Positions 52,141 through 60,834 of a stretch of 64,000 bases of DNA are shown here, piece by piece. Below the pieces are notes generated by a model. The model saw only the letters and a list, made by a program, of their open reading frames with translations, was not told the origin of the DNA and did no database searches. The position numbers were made by a program, and so were the translations under genes. The stretch is from NCBI RefSeq assembly GCF_900107755.1, contig NZ_FNQR01000003.1:124001-188000 (forward strand). The letters run 5' to 3'. This DNA comes from Thalassobacillus cyri (GTDB lineage Bacteria; Bacillota; Bacilli; Bacillales; Halobacillaceae). Position 1 is the first letter of the stretch. Every line of letters begins with the position of its first letter.

Positions 52141-53352
52141 CTAGCTGATCTTATCGGTTGGATTGATATTCAATGGATCCCGTACGATCAACCCTTGCGG
52201 ATAATTGGTGAACCGTTCACATCCTGTATCCGTCACCCGGAATGTCTCAGAGATTTCAATACCGTAATTATCGAACCACAACCCTGGAATCAGATGGAAT
52301 GTCATATTCGGCTCAAGCACGGTTTGATCACCTTTTCTCAGACTTGCCGTATGCTCACCCCAGTCAGGCGGGTAGCCTAATCCGACTGAATATCCGAGTC
52401 TTGATTCTTTTTCCATCCCATATTTTTTAATAGACTTACGCCACGTTTCCTCAATGTCGCCACAGGTGATTCCAGGTTTGATCGATGCCAGCACTTCCTG
52501 TATCCCTTCTGTCACAATCGGAGAAAGTGTCGTCATTTCTTCTGAAGGCGTCCCGATCGAGACCGTCCTTGCTAAAGGCACATGGTAGCGTTTATAGCAG
52601 CCAGCCAATTCAATGATCACAGCTTCTCCGCTCATAAATGCTCGCTCTGACCAGGTAAGATGCGGGGTACACGTGTTTTCTCCTGCCGGCAACAGCGGAA
52701 CGATTGACGGATAATCACCCCCATGACCATTGGAACCTTTTACTAAGTGATAATATATCGTTGCAGCTACATCAGATTCCTTTGCACCTGCATAAATGCT
52801 TTCAATACCTTTTTCCATGGCATGTTCGGCGATTATAGCTGCCCGTTTCATGTATTCAATTTCCTGGTCCGATTTGACGATCCGAACCCCATTAACAAGT
52901 AAGTCCGCATTTTTGAAAGTCGCGTTCGGCAGGTTATTTTTTAACTGTTCAAAAGCTTTCGCTGAAAAATAATAGTTATCCATTTCCACACCGATCGTCC
53001 GGTTGCCTTGACCGATCTGCGTCAAAATTTCGGCAATAAAATCCATCGGATGGTATATAGCAGAATGCACATAATAATCCGGGTAAGCGATTACATTTTC
53101 ATCATAGATCCAGGTCGTCTTCCTGGCACCATTGGCATCCTGGAATCTGCCTATCCATAGCGGCTGTGCTTCATCAATGATAATCACAAGCATCTGATGG
53201 ACATAAAAAGACCACGCATCGTATCCGGAAAGGTAGTTCATATTGGCGGGGTCTGTGATTAGCAGCACCTCTACCCCTTTCTCTTCCATACGCTTCTTCG
53301 TTTTTTCCAGACGTTCATGATATTCCAAAATATCAAACGGAAGCATCATCAT
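52141..53352 (-). CDS. doeA: Ectoine hydrolase (DoeA/EutD), M24 fold
   Basis: A 403-residue M24 (creatinase/aminopeptidase P fold) protein. It resembles Halomonas DoeA far more than general Xaa-Pro peptidases: TDPANMNYLSGYDAWSFYVHQML, GRFQDANGARKTTW, VGVEMDNYYFSAKAFEQL, GHGGDYPSIVPLLPAGENTCTPHLTW, IELAGCYKRYHVPLARTV and GLGYPPDWGEHTASL. DoeA opens the ring of ectoine (or hydroxyectoine) to N-acetyl-diaminobutyrate. Three ATGs in tandem follow GGAGGG; the second or third has better spacing. It is the first gene of doeA-eutC-PLP-M20-hom-ALDH. Confidence 0.9.
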   Translation of the reverse strand: MMMLPFDILEYHERLEKTKKRMEEKGVEVLLITDPANMNYLSGYDAWSFYVHQMLVIIIDEAQPLWIGRFQDANGARKTTWIYDENVIAYPDYYVHSAIYHPMDFIAEILTQIGQGNRTIGVEMDNYYFSAKAFEQLKNNLPNATFKNADLLVNGVRIVKSDQEIEYMKRAAIIAEHAMEKGIESIYAGAKESDVAATIYYHLVKGSNGHGGDYPSIVPLLPAGENTCTPHLTWSERAFMSGEAVIIELAGCYKRYHVPLARTVSIGTPSEEMTTLSPIVTEGIQEVLASIKPGITCGDIEETWRKSIKKYGMEKESRLGYSVGLGYPPDWGEHTASLRKGDQTVLEPNMTFHLIPGLWFDNYGIEISETFRVTDTGCERFTNYPQGLIVRDPLNINPTDKIS

Positions 53353-53479
53353 ATCCCTCCTTACAATAACTGAATATTTATATAATTCTTACTTATCATT
53401 GTATTCATCTAACTCCTCAGATGTAATGTCCAATCTGTATGAACTTTTACAGCTAGGCTTTATACAAATTAATTAGACT

Positions 53480-53640
53480 AAAGCGGAAGCGGCCGTTCAG
53501 CGACGTATGCACTGGACTGACCCGTAGGAGATAAAGGAGATACGATGAGCGGCAGCGATTCGATATCGACTTATCGTACAGAGGGGAGGGAAGTACACTA
53601 GTCGCTGGACGATGGAGCTGGACGATGGAGCTGGACGAAG
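53480..53640. repeat. AAGCGG/GCTGGAC-type repeat with tandem GATGGAGCTGGAC
   Basis: Begins AAAGCGGAAGCGGCCGTTCAGCGAC and ends GTCGCTGGAC followed by two tandem copies of the 13-base unit GATGGAGCTGGAC. The ends GTTCAGCGAC and GTCGCTGGAC are inverted. The outer parts (AAGCGcAAGCG; GGAGCTGGA) recall the ends of the long structured repeats at 7869 and 17890, but the interior is different. Confidence 0.65.
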
Positions 53641-53688
53641 CCCCTTTATTACAAACAGTAATAATTTACTTTTATGTCACAGCAAATA

Positions 53689-53731
53689 GGCGCGCCAGGG
53701 AGAACCATATATTGGTTCTCCCTGGCGCGCC
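53689..53731. other. Perfect 19-bp inverted repeat after pucR
   Basis: GGCGCGCCAGGGAGAACCA, five-base loop TATAT, and its exact reverse complement. It lies 12 bases past the pucR stop (minus strand) but no T-tract follows on either strand, so it is not a standard terminator. Confidence 0.8.
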
Positions 53732-53743
53732 ATGTCCTGATAG

Positions 53744-55420
53744 TTATTCAAGTTTTTTTAGCATCCATAAGCGGACACTTAATTCCAATAGGAACAGGTC
53801 ATCTGAGTCTACCAAAGATAGCTGGGTCAGATGTTCAATATTCCTTAGCCGGTGCAATAAAGATTGACGGTGCAAATTCAGTGCACGGGCTGTCTGGCTG
53901 ACATTGCTGTTGTACTTGTTATAGACAATGAATGTATGAATCAAATCTGTCTGCCGCTTCTTATCGTATTCAATCAGCTTCTCTAATGTGTCTTTGACAA
54001 TCGATGAAATATCAGGATCGTGGGATAAAGCCATCAGCAATCGGTTGATCCTAGTGTCGCTGAAAAAAGTCCGCTCTCCTTTTCCGTACTGCTGCTTCCC
54101 AATATCCAGAGCCGTCTTCGCTTCCTGGTAACTTTTATGGAACGAATAATGGCCATCCTTATGAATCGCTATTCCCCAGGAAATTTCAATCCCGGCCAAC
54201 AAGTCGTTCAACCGTCTTTCAACCATATCCAGGAACTGATTAGAGGCCTCCATATACGGATGGTGGTCTGCTTCCAAATATACGATTACTTCCCCGTCTT
54301 CAAAGGTAGCCATCGTACTGCGATTCAACAGTTCTCCAGCCTGGGTGATTTCTTTCTGAATATAATAATTCCTGCTGTGCAGCGAAGATCCGGCTGATCG
54401 ATCGGTTTTTTTCAATTGCTTATTGGTTTCTATGAAACTGATTTCTCCTACCATACAGATATAGGACTTCGTCAAGTCATATCCCAGCAATTGGCCTTTC
54501 GATAATGTTTGTTTGGTAATGTCATTTTCATTTTTAGCAAGATCCAATAAGAAATTATCCTTCAAGCGAATCTCTGTCATTTCTATGGCATTTTCCTGCA
54601 AAAAGTAAAGAGCACATGCGGTCAGTGCATGTTCCAGAATATTCATCACCAGCCATGTCAGCTGATGACGGTCGTCTGGTTTAAAAATCAAATACCCCTG
54701 TTTTTTCTGATTCGACAAGATTGGCAGCTGATAGCACGTCTGTTGGTCGATGACAAACTCCTCAATATGATGATACAACGGGTGTTCACTGAACTGAATG
54801 TCAGTTTGAGGAATCTGCTGGACCTGTCCATCTACCTTACCATTGAAAACATCAAGCAGGTGGGGGTCGACATCATGATTTGCCCGGATACGCTTATTAT
54901 GATCGCTGATCGCAATCGGAATGTTTGTCTTTTGGTATAAGAGGTTGGAAATCTCCTGCAGTCCTTTCCCATTCAAAACAAACGTGATCAATTCCTGTCT
55001 GATTTCCTCGGCTTGCTGTCTTTCCGCCTTTTTTTCCTGGCTTATTTCTTCCAAAACCACTTGCAGGATATCCCCAAAACGGACTTCCCAGGGGAGATCG
55101 ATAATAATCAAGTCATTTTGCTCGCCCAGCTGCAGAATACGGTCTGGAATATCATAAATATAGCGCCCTGTGGCAAATGCCAAAACAGAAGCTCCCGACT
55201 GGATGACATCTTTGGTGAATTCCTCTAATAACAACGGATCATTCTCACAGCCAATCCCAGTACTCAGGACAAATTCATTACTACGGACAAAATTCTCCAC
55301 TGGCGTCTCGATCACCGATATCCAATCAACCTCTTTTTCATTCAAAACAGCCCTCCCCGCTTTTACTTTGGCTGTTTCCATAATCGGAAGCTGGATGATA
55401 TCTTTCACCGTTAACCCCAT
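53744..55420 (-). CDS. PucR-family transcriptional regulator of the ectoine catabolic genes
   Basis: A 558-residue regulator with the PucR N-terminal ligand domain (about 1-130, MGLTVKDIIQLPIMETAKVKAGRAVLNEKEVDWISVIETP), a central GGDEF-like region (about 290-440) and a C-terminal helix-turn-helix (NSNVSQTARALNLHRQSLLHRLRNIEHL, about 505-535). PucR proteins sense breakdown products of nutrients. It lies 23 bases after eutB and upstream of the doeA operon, where proteobacteria carry the GntR/MocR-type EnuR, so it likely controls ectoine utilisation. The inducer is unknown. Confidence 0.9.
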   Translation of the reverse strand: MGLTVKDIIQLPIMETAKVKAGRAVLNEKEVDWISVIETPVENFVRSNEFVLSTGIGCENDPLLLEEFTKDVIQSGASVLAFATGRYIYDIPDRILQLGEQNDLIIIDLPWEVRFGDILQVVLEEISQEKKAERQQAEEIRQELITFVLNGKGLQEISNLLYQKTNIPIAISDHNKRIRANHDVDPHLLDVFNGKVDGQVQQIPQTDIQFSEHPLYHHIEEFVIDQQTCYQLPILSNQKKQGYLIFKPDDRHQLTWLVMNILEHALTACALYFLQENAIEMTEIRLKDNFLLDLAKNENDITKQTLSKGQLLGYDLTKSYICMVGEISFIETNKQLKKTDRSAGSSLHSRNYYIQKEITQAGELLNRSTMATFEDGEVIVYLEADHHPYMEASNQFLDMVERRLNDLLAGIEISWGIAIHKDGHYSFHKSYQEAKTALDIGKQQYGKGERTFFSDTRINRLLMALSHDPDISSIVKDTLEKLIEYDKKRQTDLIHTFIVYNKYNSNVSQTARALNLHRQSLLHRLRNIEHLTQLSLVDSDDLFLLELSVRLWMLKKLE

Positions 55421-55443
55421 ATCCCCACCTCATCCCTGTTAAG

Positions 55444-56424
55444 CTAATACTTGTCGGCCAAGGAACGGATTGTGTCATGATCCACATTATTTCCGCTAAT
55501 GACAATGACAATGTGCTTATGTCTACTAGTTTCTTCTCCCAGCAGCCAGCCAATTCCTGCTCCAGCCGCCCCCTCTATTGCCATTTTATGATACTCGAGC
55601 ATAAACATTATTCCTTTTGCAATCGATTCCTCTGAGACCAATACACTTTTATCCATCAACTGTTGGACCACGGGAAACGTGTAGCGATTGTCCGGGCCAA
55701 GCCCGCCTAGCAGGCTATCCGCTAATGTATCAGATTCTTTCAAAACAACTGGCTTACCGCGCTTCAGGCTTTCATGCATGACTGCCCCCTTTTCCATGGA
55801 CACACCGGTGATGTCAATTTTGGAATCAACAGATTTCAATGCCAGACTGATTCCGGCAAGCAATCCTCCGCCTGAAAGGGGAATAATAGCTTGATCTACC
55901 TCCGGACATTCTTCTAAAATCTCCAGCCCTATCGTACCCTGTCCCGCAATCACTTCAGGGTCATCAAATGGCTTGACCACCGTAATCCCAGACTGCTTTT
56001 CCAGCTCATAGCAGTACTGTTCGGCATCGTCCTGATTTTCACCGACGATTTCTACATGTGCACCGAGTCGTTTCAGCTTTTTGACCTTTTCCTGTGGCAC
56101 TCTCCTGGAAATACACACGGTCGCCGGGATATTATTCAACCCTGCGACATGAGCTACGGCAATCCCATGGTTTCCTGTCGAGAAAGTAGCAACTCCCTTT
56201 TTCCGTGCTTCCTCTGATAGTGATAGCATTTTATTGGCCGCACCTCTCAATTTAAATGCACCGGTCGGCTGCATATTCTCAAGCTTCAAGTATACATTTG
56301 TGCCAGCCTTGTCCGACAAAGGTTGCGAATATAGCAACGGTGTTTTCTCTACCACACTAGTAATTCGTTTTTTTGCCCTCCAAATATCCCTGAACGTTAC
56401 GCCAGCTGTTTGTACACTTTCCAT
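55444..56424 (-). CDS. eutB: Threonine-dehydratase-like PLP enzyme (EutB-like)
   Basis: A 326-residue fold-type II PLP enzyme. The PLP lysine is in PTGAFKLRGAANKM, the phosphate loop is PLSGGGLLAG, and ATFSTGNHGIAVAHVA is close to the EutB form. There is no regulatory C-terminal domain. In hydroxyectoine degradation EutB acts as a dehydratase on 3-hydroxy-diaminobutyrate, together with EutC. Catabolic threonine/serine dehydratase is the alternative. Placement with pucR, doeA and eutC supports the eut role. Confidence 0.82.
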   Translation of the reverse strand: MESVQTAGVTFRDIWRAKKRITSVVEKTPLLYSQPLSDKAGTNVYLKLENMQPTGAFKLRGAANKMLSLSEEARKKGVATFSTGNHGIAVAHVAGLNNIPATVCISRRVPQEKVKKLKRLGAHVEIVGENQDDAEQYCYELEKQSGITVVKPFDDPEVIAGQGTIGLEILEECPEVDQAIIPLSGGGLLAGISLALKSVDSKIDITGVSMEKGAVMHESLKRGKPVVLKESDTLADSLLGGLGPDNRYTFPVVQQLMDKSVLVSEESIAKGIMFMLEYHKMAIEGAAGAGIGWLLGEETSRHKHIVIVISGNNVDHDTIRSLADKY

Positions 56425-56497
56425 TCGCTCACCCCCAATACCTTTTCTGAATTATATATAACAATGCAATTGTCGGTCAATTCTAAATTTTTTATAA

Positions 56498-56534
56498 AAA
56501 AAGCCAGAGGATAATTTTCCTCTGGCTTTTTCAC
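56498..56534 (-). terminator. Terminator of the coat protein gene
   Basis: AAAAAGCCAGAGG ... CCTCTGGCTTTTT hairpin with T-runs, about 15 bases past the stop. Confidence 0.88.
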
Positions 56535-56547
56535 TTTACCATTTAAA

Positions 56548-57111
56548 TTAATGTTTAGATGAACCGCCGCCATTTCCTAATGGTAATTCAGATGAAGGAA
56601 GTGGAGTCACAGGATCCAGACAAGCAATACCACAGAAGCAGTCTAAATCTACAGTAATACAAAGCCCAGATGCTACAAAGTTACGGATGGAGTTACCAGG
56701 GAAGTAAGCGCAGAAGTCATCGCCACCTGGTCCAGGAGTGCTTTGTCCTTGAGTTACTGGTACTAGCAATTCAAGTTGAACACAACATTCATCTTCATCA
56801 ACGAATTTTTTTGCTCTGAAGATAGGGGTTTCTACGCAGTTAAACGTAGCATTGTCACTCATTCCCACTTCCCTGAAGACGACACTTCTTCCGATAAATG
56901 GCTCACAGTCCCCCTTACAAATTAGACTGAATGGAATTGTAGTTGGACCATTGCCGTTTCCTACTGGTGAAAGCAAGTCACGAATGGACTGCTCACAACC
57001 TGTATCACAACAATCATCCCCTACGCCAGCTACTTCATCCTGTGCCTTGATGATTTCACGAACAGTTTCGCAAACACAATTGTCAAAATCTTTTCCGCCA
57101 CCACAGCTCAT
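56548..57111 (-). CDS. CotY/CotZ-family cysteine-rich spore coat protein
   Basis: A 187-residue protein with about 17 cysteines, including CVCETV, DDCCDTGCEQSI, LICKGDC, ECCVQLELL and DLDCFCGIACLDP. The layout matches Bacillus CotY/CotZ/ExsY proteins that self-assemble by disulfides into the outer coat or exosporium crust. It ends GNGGGSSKH. Expression late in sporulation in the mother cell is expected from the family. It is divergent from a LysM protein. Confidence 0.88.
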   Translation of the reverse strand: MSCGGGKDFDNCVCETVREIIKAQDEVAGVGDDCCDTGCEQSIRDLLSPVGNGNGPTTIPFSLICKGDCEPFIGRSVVFREVGMSDNATFNCVETPIFRAKKFVDEDECCVQLELLVPVTQGQSTPGPGGDDFCAYFPGNSIRNFVASGLCITVDLDCFCGIACLDPVTPLPSSELPLGNGGGSSKH

Positions 57112-57337
57112 TAAAAATCTCTCCTTTTTTTCTTTTATTTTTGTTGCACTAATAATCTATGGAGATACCGCAATAATGGCTGTACAATCGTCTATTTATA
57201 AGAAAAATGGGTGAGTTGTTCAGACTTGTTTCTACTTATCCAAGCCTTCCTTTCTTGGATAACCATTCAACTGCATCATATTCCTGTTCTATTCCTTCCT
57301 ACTCTCCTCATAGTGTGTATTTGAGGAGGTGTGTATT

Positions 57338-58135
57338 TTGCCAATAATTCAGCAGAAAAGCTACATGTACACAATAAAGCGTGGGGATACGTTATATTCA
57401 ATTGCCAGGAGATTCGATAGTACTGTTGAAGCGATTGAACAGGCCAACCACTTATACCCGCCTGTTACGGACCGTGGCTTGATTTTTCCTGAAGATGTCC
57501 TGGTTATCCCTGCTGCCGATCAGCCATCAATTATGAGTTATGTTGTCTACCCTGGGGACGGGTTGCGAGGAATCGCTGCTTCTTTCCAAACTTCCGTAGA
57601 TTTGCTTGCAGGGATTAATAACATCGCTAATCCGAACCTCATTTATATTGATCAGCTGCTGCTTGTCCCTGCATTCGCGAATGAAATCGAAACTGGTGAT
57701 ACCCTTTATAAAATTGCCACACGGTTTGGAGTAACAGTCGCTGAGATAGAAGCGGCCAATAGTGACAGGCCCGGTTTTCAGAGAGATGTCATCTGGCCTG
57801 GCTACTATCTTGCCATTCCCATTCCTATTTCTGATAATATTTTCGTCACTACTCCCCTGCCTGGTACACAAATCCAGAACGGCCAGCAGTTAGAAGGGTT
57901 TGCGCGGGTATTTGAGGCTTCCGTACAACACCAGGTTCGTGATAGTAATAATGTAGTCGTTTCCCGGGAACGCTTCACGACCGCTTCCGAAGGTGCTCCT
58001 GCTTATGGTTTTTTCAGCAGTACGCTCCCGTTTGACCGGCAGCCGACAAGCAGTACGGGGGAAGTTTGGGTGTTTAGTAGAAGTGCGAAGGATAACAGCA
58101 TACAAGATCTTGTCCGAACCCCGGTAACTTTTTAG
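57338..58135 (+). CDS. Three-LysM protein with C-terminal Gmad2 domain
   Basis: A 265-residue protein with three LysM repeats (YTIKRGDTLYSIARRF at about 11, YVVYPGDGLRGIAASF at about 65, IETGDTLYKIATRFGV at about 115) and a C-terminal Gmad2 domain (about 170-265, VTTPLPGTQIQNGQQLEGFARVFEASV), an immunoglobulin-like domain common in spore and germination proteins. It probably binds cortex or coat glycan. There is no signal peptide, which suits assembly from the mother cell. Start at TTG 57338, seven bases from GAGGAGGT; a GTG at 57329 is too close. Confidence 0.87.
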   Translation: MPIIQQKSYMYTIKRGDTLYSIARRFDSTVEAIEQANHLYPPVTDRGLIFPEDVLVIPAADQPSIMSYVVYPGDGLRGIAASFQTSVDLLAGINNIANPNLIYIDQLLLVPAFANEIETGDTLYKIATRFGVTVAEIEAANSDRPGFQRDVIWPGYYLAIPIPISDNIFVTTPLPGTQIQNGQQLEGFARVFEASVQHQVRDSNNVVVSRERFTTASEGAPAYGFFSSTLPFDRQPTSSTGEVWVFSRSAKDNSIQDLVRTPVTF

Positions 58136-58141
58136 TACAGA

Positions 58142-58178
58142 AAAACCCCGATCCAGCTATCAGAGGATCGGGGTTTCG
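58142..58178. terminator. Terminator between LysM and cstA genes
   Basis: AAACCCCGATCC ... GGATCGGGGTTT, a 12-bp stem between two convergent genes. Confidence 0.85.
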
Positions 58179-58183
58179 TATAA

Positions 58184-59629
58184 TCAGCTTGCTTTTCTGG
58201 CAATAACTTGTTTACTGAGCATTCCCTTATGTTTCAGGATTTGTACGACAAACCAGACAGCGACTGCCAGCCAGATGACCGAACCGATAATCATGGATGT
58301 CGAATAAGCTAATCCGAACCCTTCGGGTGCATAGAAGATATACGTACTCACAACACCGGTCATAAACAAAGCCGGTACACTGGCAATCCAGTGGAACTTT
58401 TTATGCTGAAGCAAATACATAGCGGCTGTCCAAAGCATGACGGTGGCGACAACCTGGTTGGACCAGCCGACATACCGCCAAAGGAAGCTGTAGTCCATTT
58501 GTGTTAACAAAAATGTTGGAATAGCTACCGGAAAGACAAGACCTATTTTCGCCCAGTTCCCCTTCAATTCCTTTTTACTCACTTGCTTCAATAAATCGGC
58601 CAGCATCATTCTCGAAGAACGGAGCGCTGTATCGCCTGTAGTGATTGGCAGGATAATGACACCAAGCACAGCAAGGATGCCTCCTAATGTGCCAAGCGTG
58701 GTGGTGCTGATTTCATTGACTACGCCAGCTGGTCCGCCTGCAGCCAATGCTTCTTGAAGACCTCCAGTACTGCCAAAGAACGCCATCCCGGCAGCAGCCC
58801 AGATCAACGCAATGACCCCTTCTGCAATCATCGCTCCGTAAAATACTTTGCGTCCTTCACTTTCTTTTTTCAACGTACGAGCTAAGATCGGGCTCTGGGT
58901 ACTATGGAATCCGGAGATAGCACCGCAAGAAATGGTGACCATCAATAGCGGCCAGACTGGCAGATTATCAGGATGAAGACTATTGATTGTTAAATTCGGG
59001 ACTGGATTTTCAAAAAAGAATAATCCGATACCAATGGCAACTGCCATGAAAATCAGTACTGCTCCGAAAATCGGATAAACTTTTCCAATGATTTTATTGA
59101 CCGGCAATACTGTTGCTATTAAGAAATAAGCAAAAATGATCAGCAGCGATGCAAGAAAGCCTAGTGGAGTGACCTCTGCCATCAGTTGTGCCGGTCCAGC
59201 CGTAAATGCGGCCGCCACGAGGATCATTAATCCAATCGATAATATATTGATAATCGTTTTAGCGTGTTTGCCTAAGTATTTTCCTACAAGGGTCGGGTAC
59301 TGTGCTCCATTATGCCGAAGCGACAACATCCCTGAAAAATAATCATGGACGGCTCCTGCAAAAATGGAACCGACGACAATCCAGATGAACGCAATCGGAC
59401 CATATAATGCTCCAAGAATCGCGCCAAAAATCGGACCAAGCCCAGCGATATTCAATAGCTGGATCAAGCTTGCCTTCCACCAGCTCATCGGCATGTAATC
59501 AAAGCCGTCATTGTTGGTGTATGCTGGAGTTTTTTGTTCATCGTCAATGCCAAAAATTCGTTCGACCACCTTAGCGTAAACGAAATAACCTGCGAGTAAT
59601 AATGCGATGGATGCGACAAATGTAAGCAT
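58184..59629 (-). CDS. CstA-family peptide/pyruvate transporter (short form)
   Basis: A 481-residue membrane protein with about 13 hydrophobic segments and the CstA signatures KASLIQLLNIAGLGPIFGAILGALYGP, GAVHDYFSGMLSLRHNGAQYP and GDTALRSSRMMLADLL. CstA/YjiY proteins take up peptides or pyruvate in carbon starvation. It is shorter than the ~600-700-residue long form. Start at ATG 59629 after GGGAGG. A CodY-like box and a cre-like box lie upstream. Confidence 0.9.
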   Translation of the reverse strand: MLTFVASIALLLAGYFVYAKVVERIFGIDDEQKTPAYTNNDGFDYMPMSWWKASLIQLLNIAGLGPIFGAILGALYGPIAFIWIVVGSIFAGAVHDYFSGMLSLRHNGAQYPTLVGKYLGKHAKTIINILSIGLMILVAAAFTAGPAQLMAEVTPLGFLASLLIIFAYFLIATVLPVNKIIGKVYPIFGAVLIFMAVAIGIGLFFFENPVPNLTINSLHPDNLPVWPLLMVTISCGAISGFHSTQSPILARTLKKESEGRKVFYGAMIAEGVIALIWAAAGMAFFGSTGGLQEALAAGGPAGVVNEISTTTLGTLGGILAVLGVIILPITTGDTALRSSRMMLADLLKQVSKKELKGNWAKIGLVFPVAIPTFLLTQMDYSFLWRYVGWSNQVVATVMLWTAAMYLLQHKKFHWIASVPALFMTGVVSTYIFYAPEGFGLAYSTSMIIGSVIWLAVAVWFVVQILKHKGMLSKQVIARKAS

Positions 59630-59696
59630 CGCTGAGCCTCCCTTCAAAAATTAATGATAGGGAGTATTCTATAACGGAATCAGACAAAAAACAACA

Positions 59697-59711
59697 TTTT
59701 TTCTGAAAATT
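59697..59711 (-). promoter_or_regulatory. CodY-like box upstream of cstA
   Basis: AATTTTCAGAAAAAA on the minus strand matches 13 of 15 positions of the CodY consensus, about 70 bases before the start codon. Confidence 0.5.
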
Positions 59712-59727
59712 TTCTTTATTCTTTAAT

Positions 59728-59741
59728 ATTAAGCGGTTACA
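59728..59741 (-). promoter_or_regulatory. cre-like site upstream of cstA
   Basis: TGTAACCGCTTAAT on the minus strand matches 12 of 14 positions of the cre consensus. CcpA control would suit a carbon-starvation gene. Confidence 0.45.
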
Positions 59742-59752
59742 TTGCCACAGCA

Positions 59753-59787
59753 AGGAAAAAACGGTGGTTTTCCCACCGTTTTTATGG
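59753..59787 (-). terminator. Terminator of the short coiled-coil gene
   Basis: AAAACGGTGG ... CCACCGTTTT hairpin with a T-run on the minus strand, directly before the stop at 59788. Confidence 0.85.
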
Positions 59788-60540
59788 TTACTTATTAGAC
59801 TCCAATTTCTGTTTCAATTTATCCACTTGTGATTTCAAAATCAGATTATCCTGGGTCAGCGATTCAATTGTTTCTTCCTTTGCCTGCTTCCATTTTTTCC
59901 AATCTAGAGATTCCGTCGAAGAAGCTTCTTTTTTGGAATGGTATTCCTCCAACTTGCTTTTCAGCTGTGTTTCTGTTTGTTCATGAACAGATATCTGCTC
60001 CTTCAATTGATCGATGGTCCCCGCCAATTCTTTGCATTTCTCTTCGAGAGCTCCCTCTTCCTTTTGTTTTACATTCATATTATTTTCCAACTGCTTTACA
60101 ATTTTCTGGTATTTTTCCTGCAGCTCCCGGTTGGATTGTTCTAACTCGATAGCCTTATTTTGAATTTTCTCTTTCTCTTTCATGATGTGTTCATTTTTCG
60201 CTATAAGATTTTCTTTCATGACACGGAATTCGCTTTCTTGTTTTTGCAGCAGTTCCTGTAACGACTTATTTTTAATATGCATCCGCGAACGATCACTTTG
60301 CTGCTCTGCGATGATCTCCTCAGCTGTCTGCAGCTCTTTCTCCATTTTTTCTACCTGGTAATCTAATTCTGCTTTATCTTCCAGCAACTTAATATTTTGT
60401 TCTTTCAAGTTATCAAGCTGGGCATAATGATAGTTTTCCTGGTAATCCTTCACTTTCTCTTTATACTTCGCTAGCTCTGCTTTGAAATAAATAATCTTCT
60501 GCTGAAGCTGAACCGGGTCCCCCATATTGTTTTTATTCAT
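59788..60540 (-). CDS. Coiled-coil protein, shorter paralogue
   Basis: A 250-residue protein that is almost wholly coiled coil, rich in E, K, Q and L, with no membrane segment. Residues ~9-30, DPVQLQQKIIYFKAELAKYKEKV, match TPPQLQQMVIHLKSELSKYQQE of the 506-residue protein upstream, so both share an N-terminal motif and a common origin. I know no function. Its upstream gap carries the terminator of the paralogue, so the two are transcribed separately. Confidence 0.75.
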   Translation of the reverse strand: MNKNNMGDPVQLQQKIIYFKAELAKYKEKVKDYQENYHYAQLDNLKEQNIKLLEDKAELDYQVEKMEKELQTAEEIIAEQQSDRSRMHIKNKSLQELLQKQESEFRVMKENLIAKNEHIMKEKEKIQNKAIELEQSNRELQEKYQKIVKQLENNMNVKQKEEGALEEKCKELAGTIDQLKEQISVHEQTETQLKSKLEEYHSKKEASSTESLDWKKWKQAKEETIESLTQDNLILKSQVDKLKQKLESNK

Positions 60541-60644
60541 ACCGTAACCTCCCGTAATGTATGCTTGGGCTGACGTGTATATTATCTATATGTAATAATT
60601 CCATCGAAGGTTACTGACAGCCTGATCATGATCTTGAGGCAGGC

Positions 60645-60682
60645 AAAAAAGCAGGACAATCAAATGTCCCGCTTTTATATTA
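60645..60682 (-). terminator. Terminator of the long coiled-coil gene
   Basis: AAAGCGGGACA ... TGTCCTGCTTT (one A-C mismatch) followed by six T on the minus strand, about 150 bases past the stop at 60835. Confidence 0.75.
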
Positions 60683-60834
60683 CCGTTATCTCACCGGGGA
60701 GTATGGATTTCTTTCTCCAGATTACGCATCACTACTGACGCTTTCCTTCCGGTAATCATCTATTTCAGCCACTAATTACTGAATGTAATGATGCTTATTC
60801 AGCCCTGGGATATCCTGCAGACAGATATTCCGGT

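Larger units (their letters stand above)
53353..53743. other. Intergenic region between pucR and doeA genes
   Basis: About 390 bases. The left ~120 bases should hold the doeA promoter; I could not choose one with confidence. The middle holds a repeat (53480-53640) and the right end a perfect 19-bp hairpin (53689-53731). No gene. Confidence 0.6.

Noticed and set aside
52141-53352. M24 protein as a general Xaa-Pro aminopeptidase
   Set aside because: It has several DoeA-specific segments and lies among eut/doe-type genes; ectoine hydrolase fits better.
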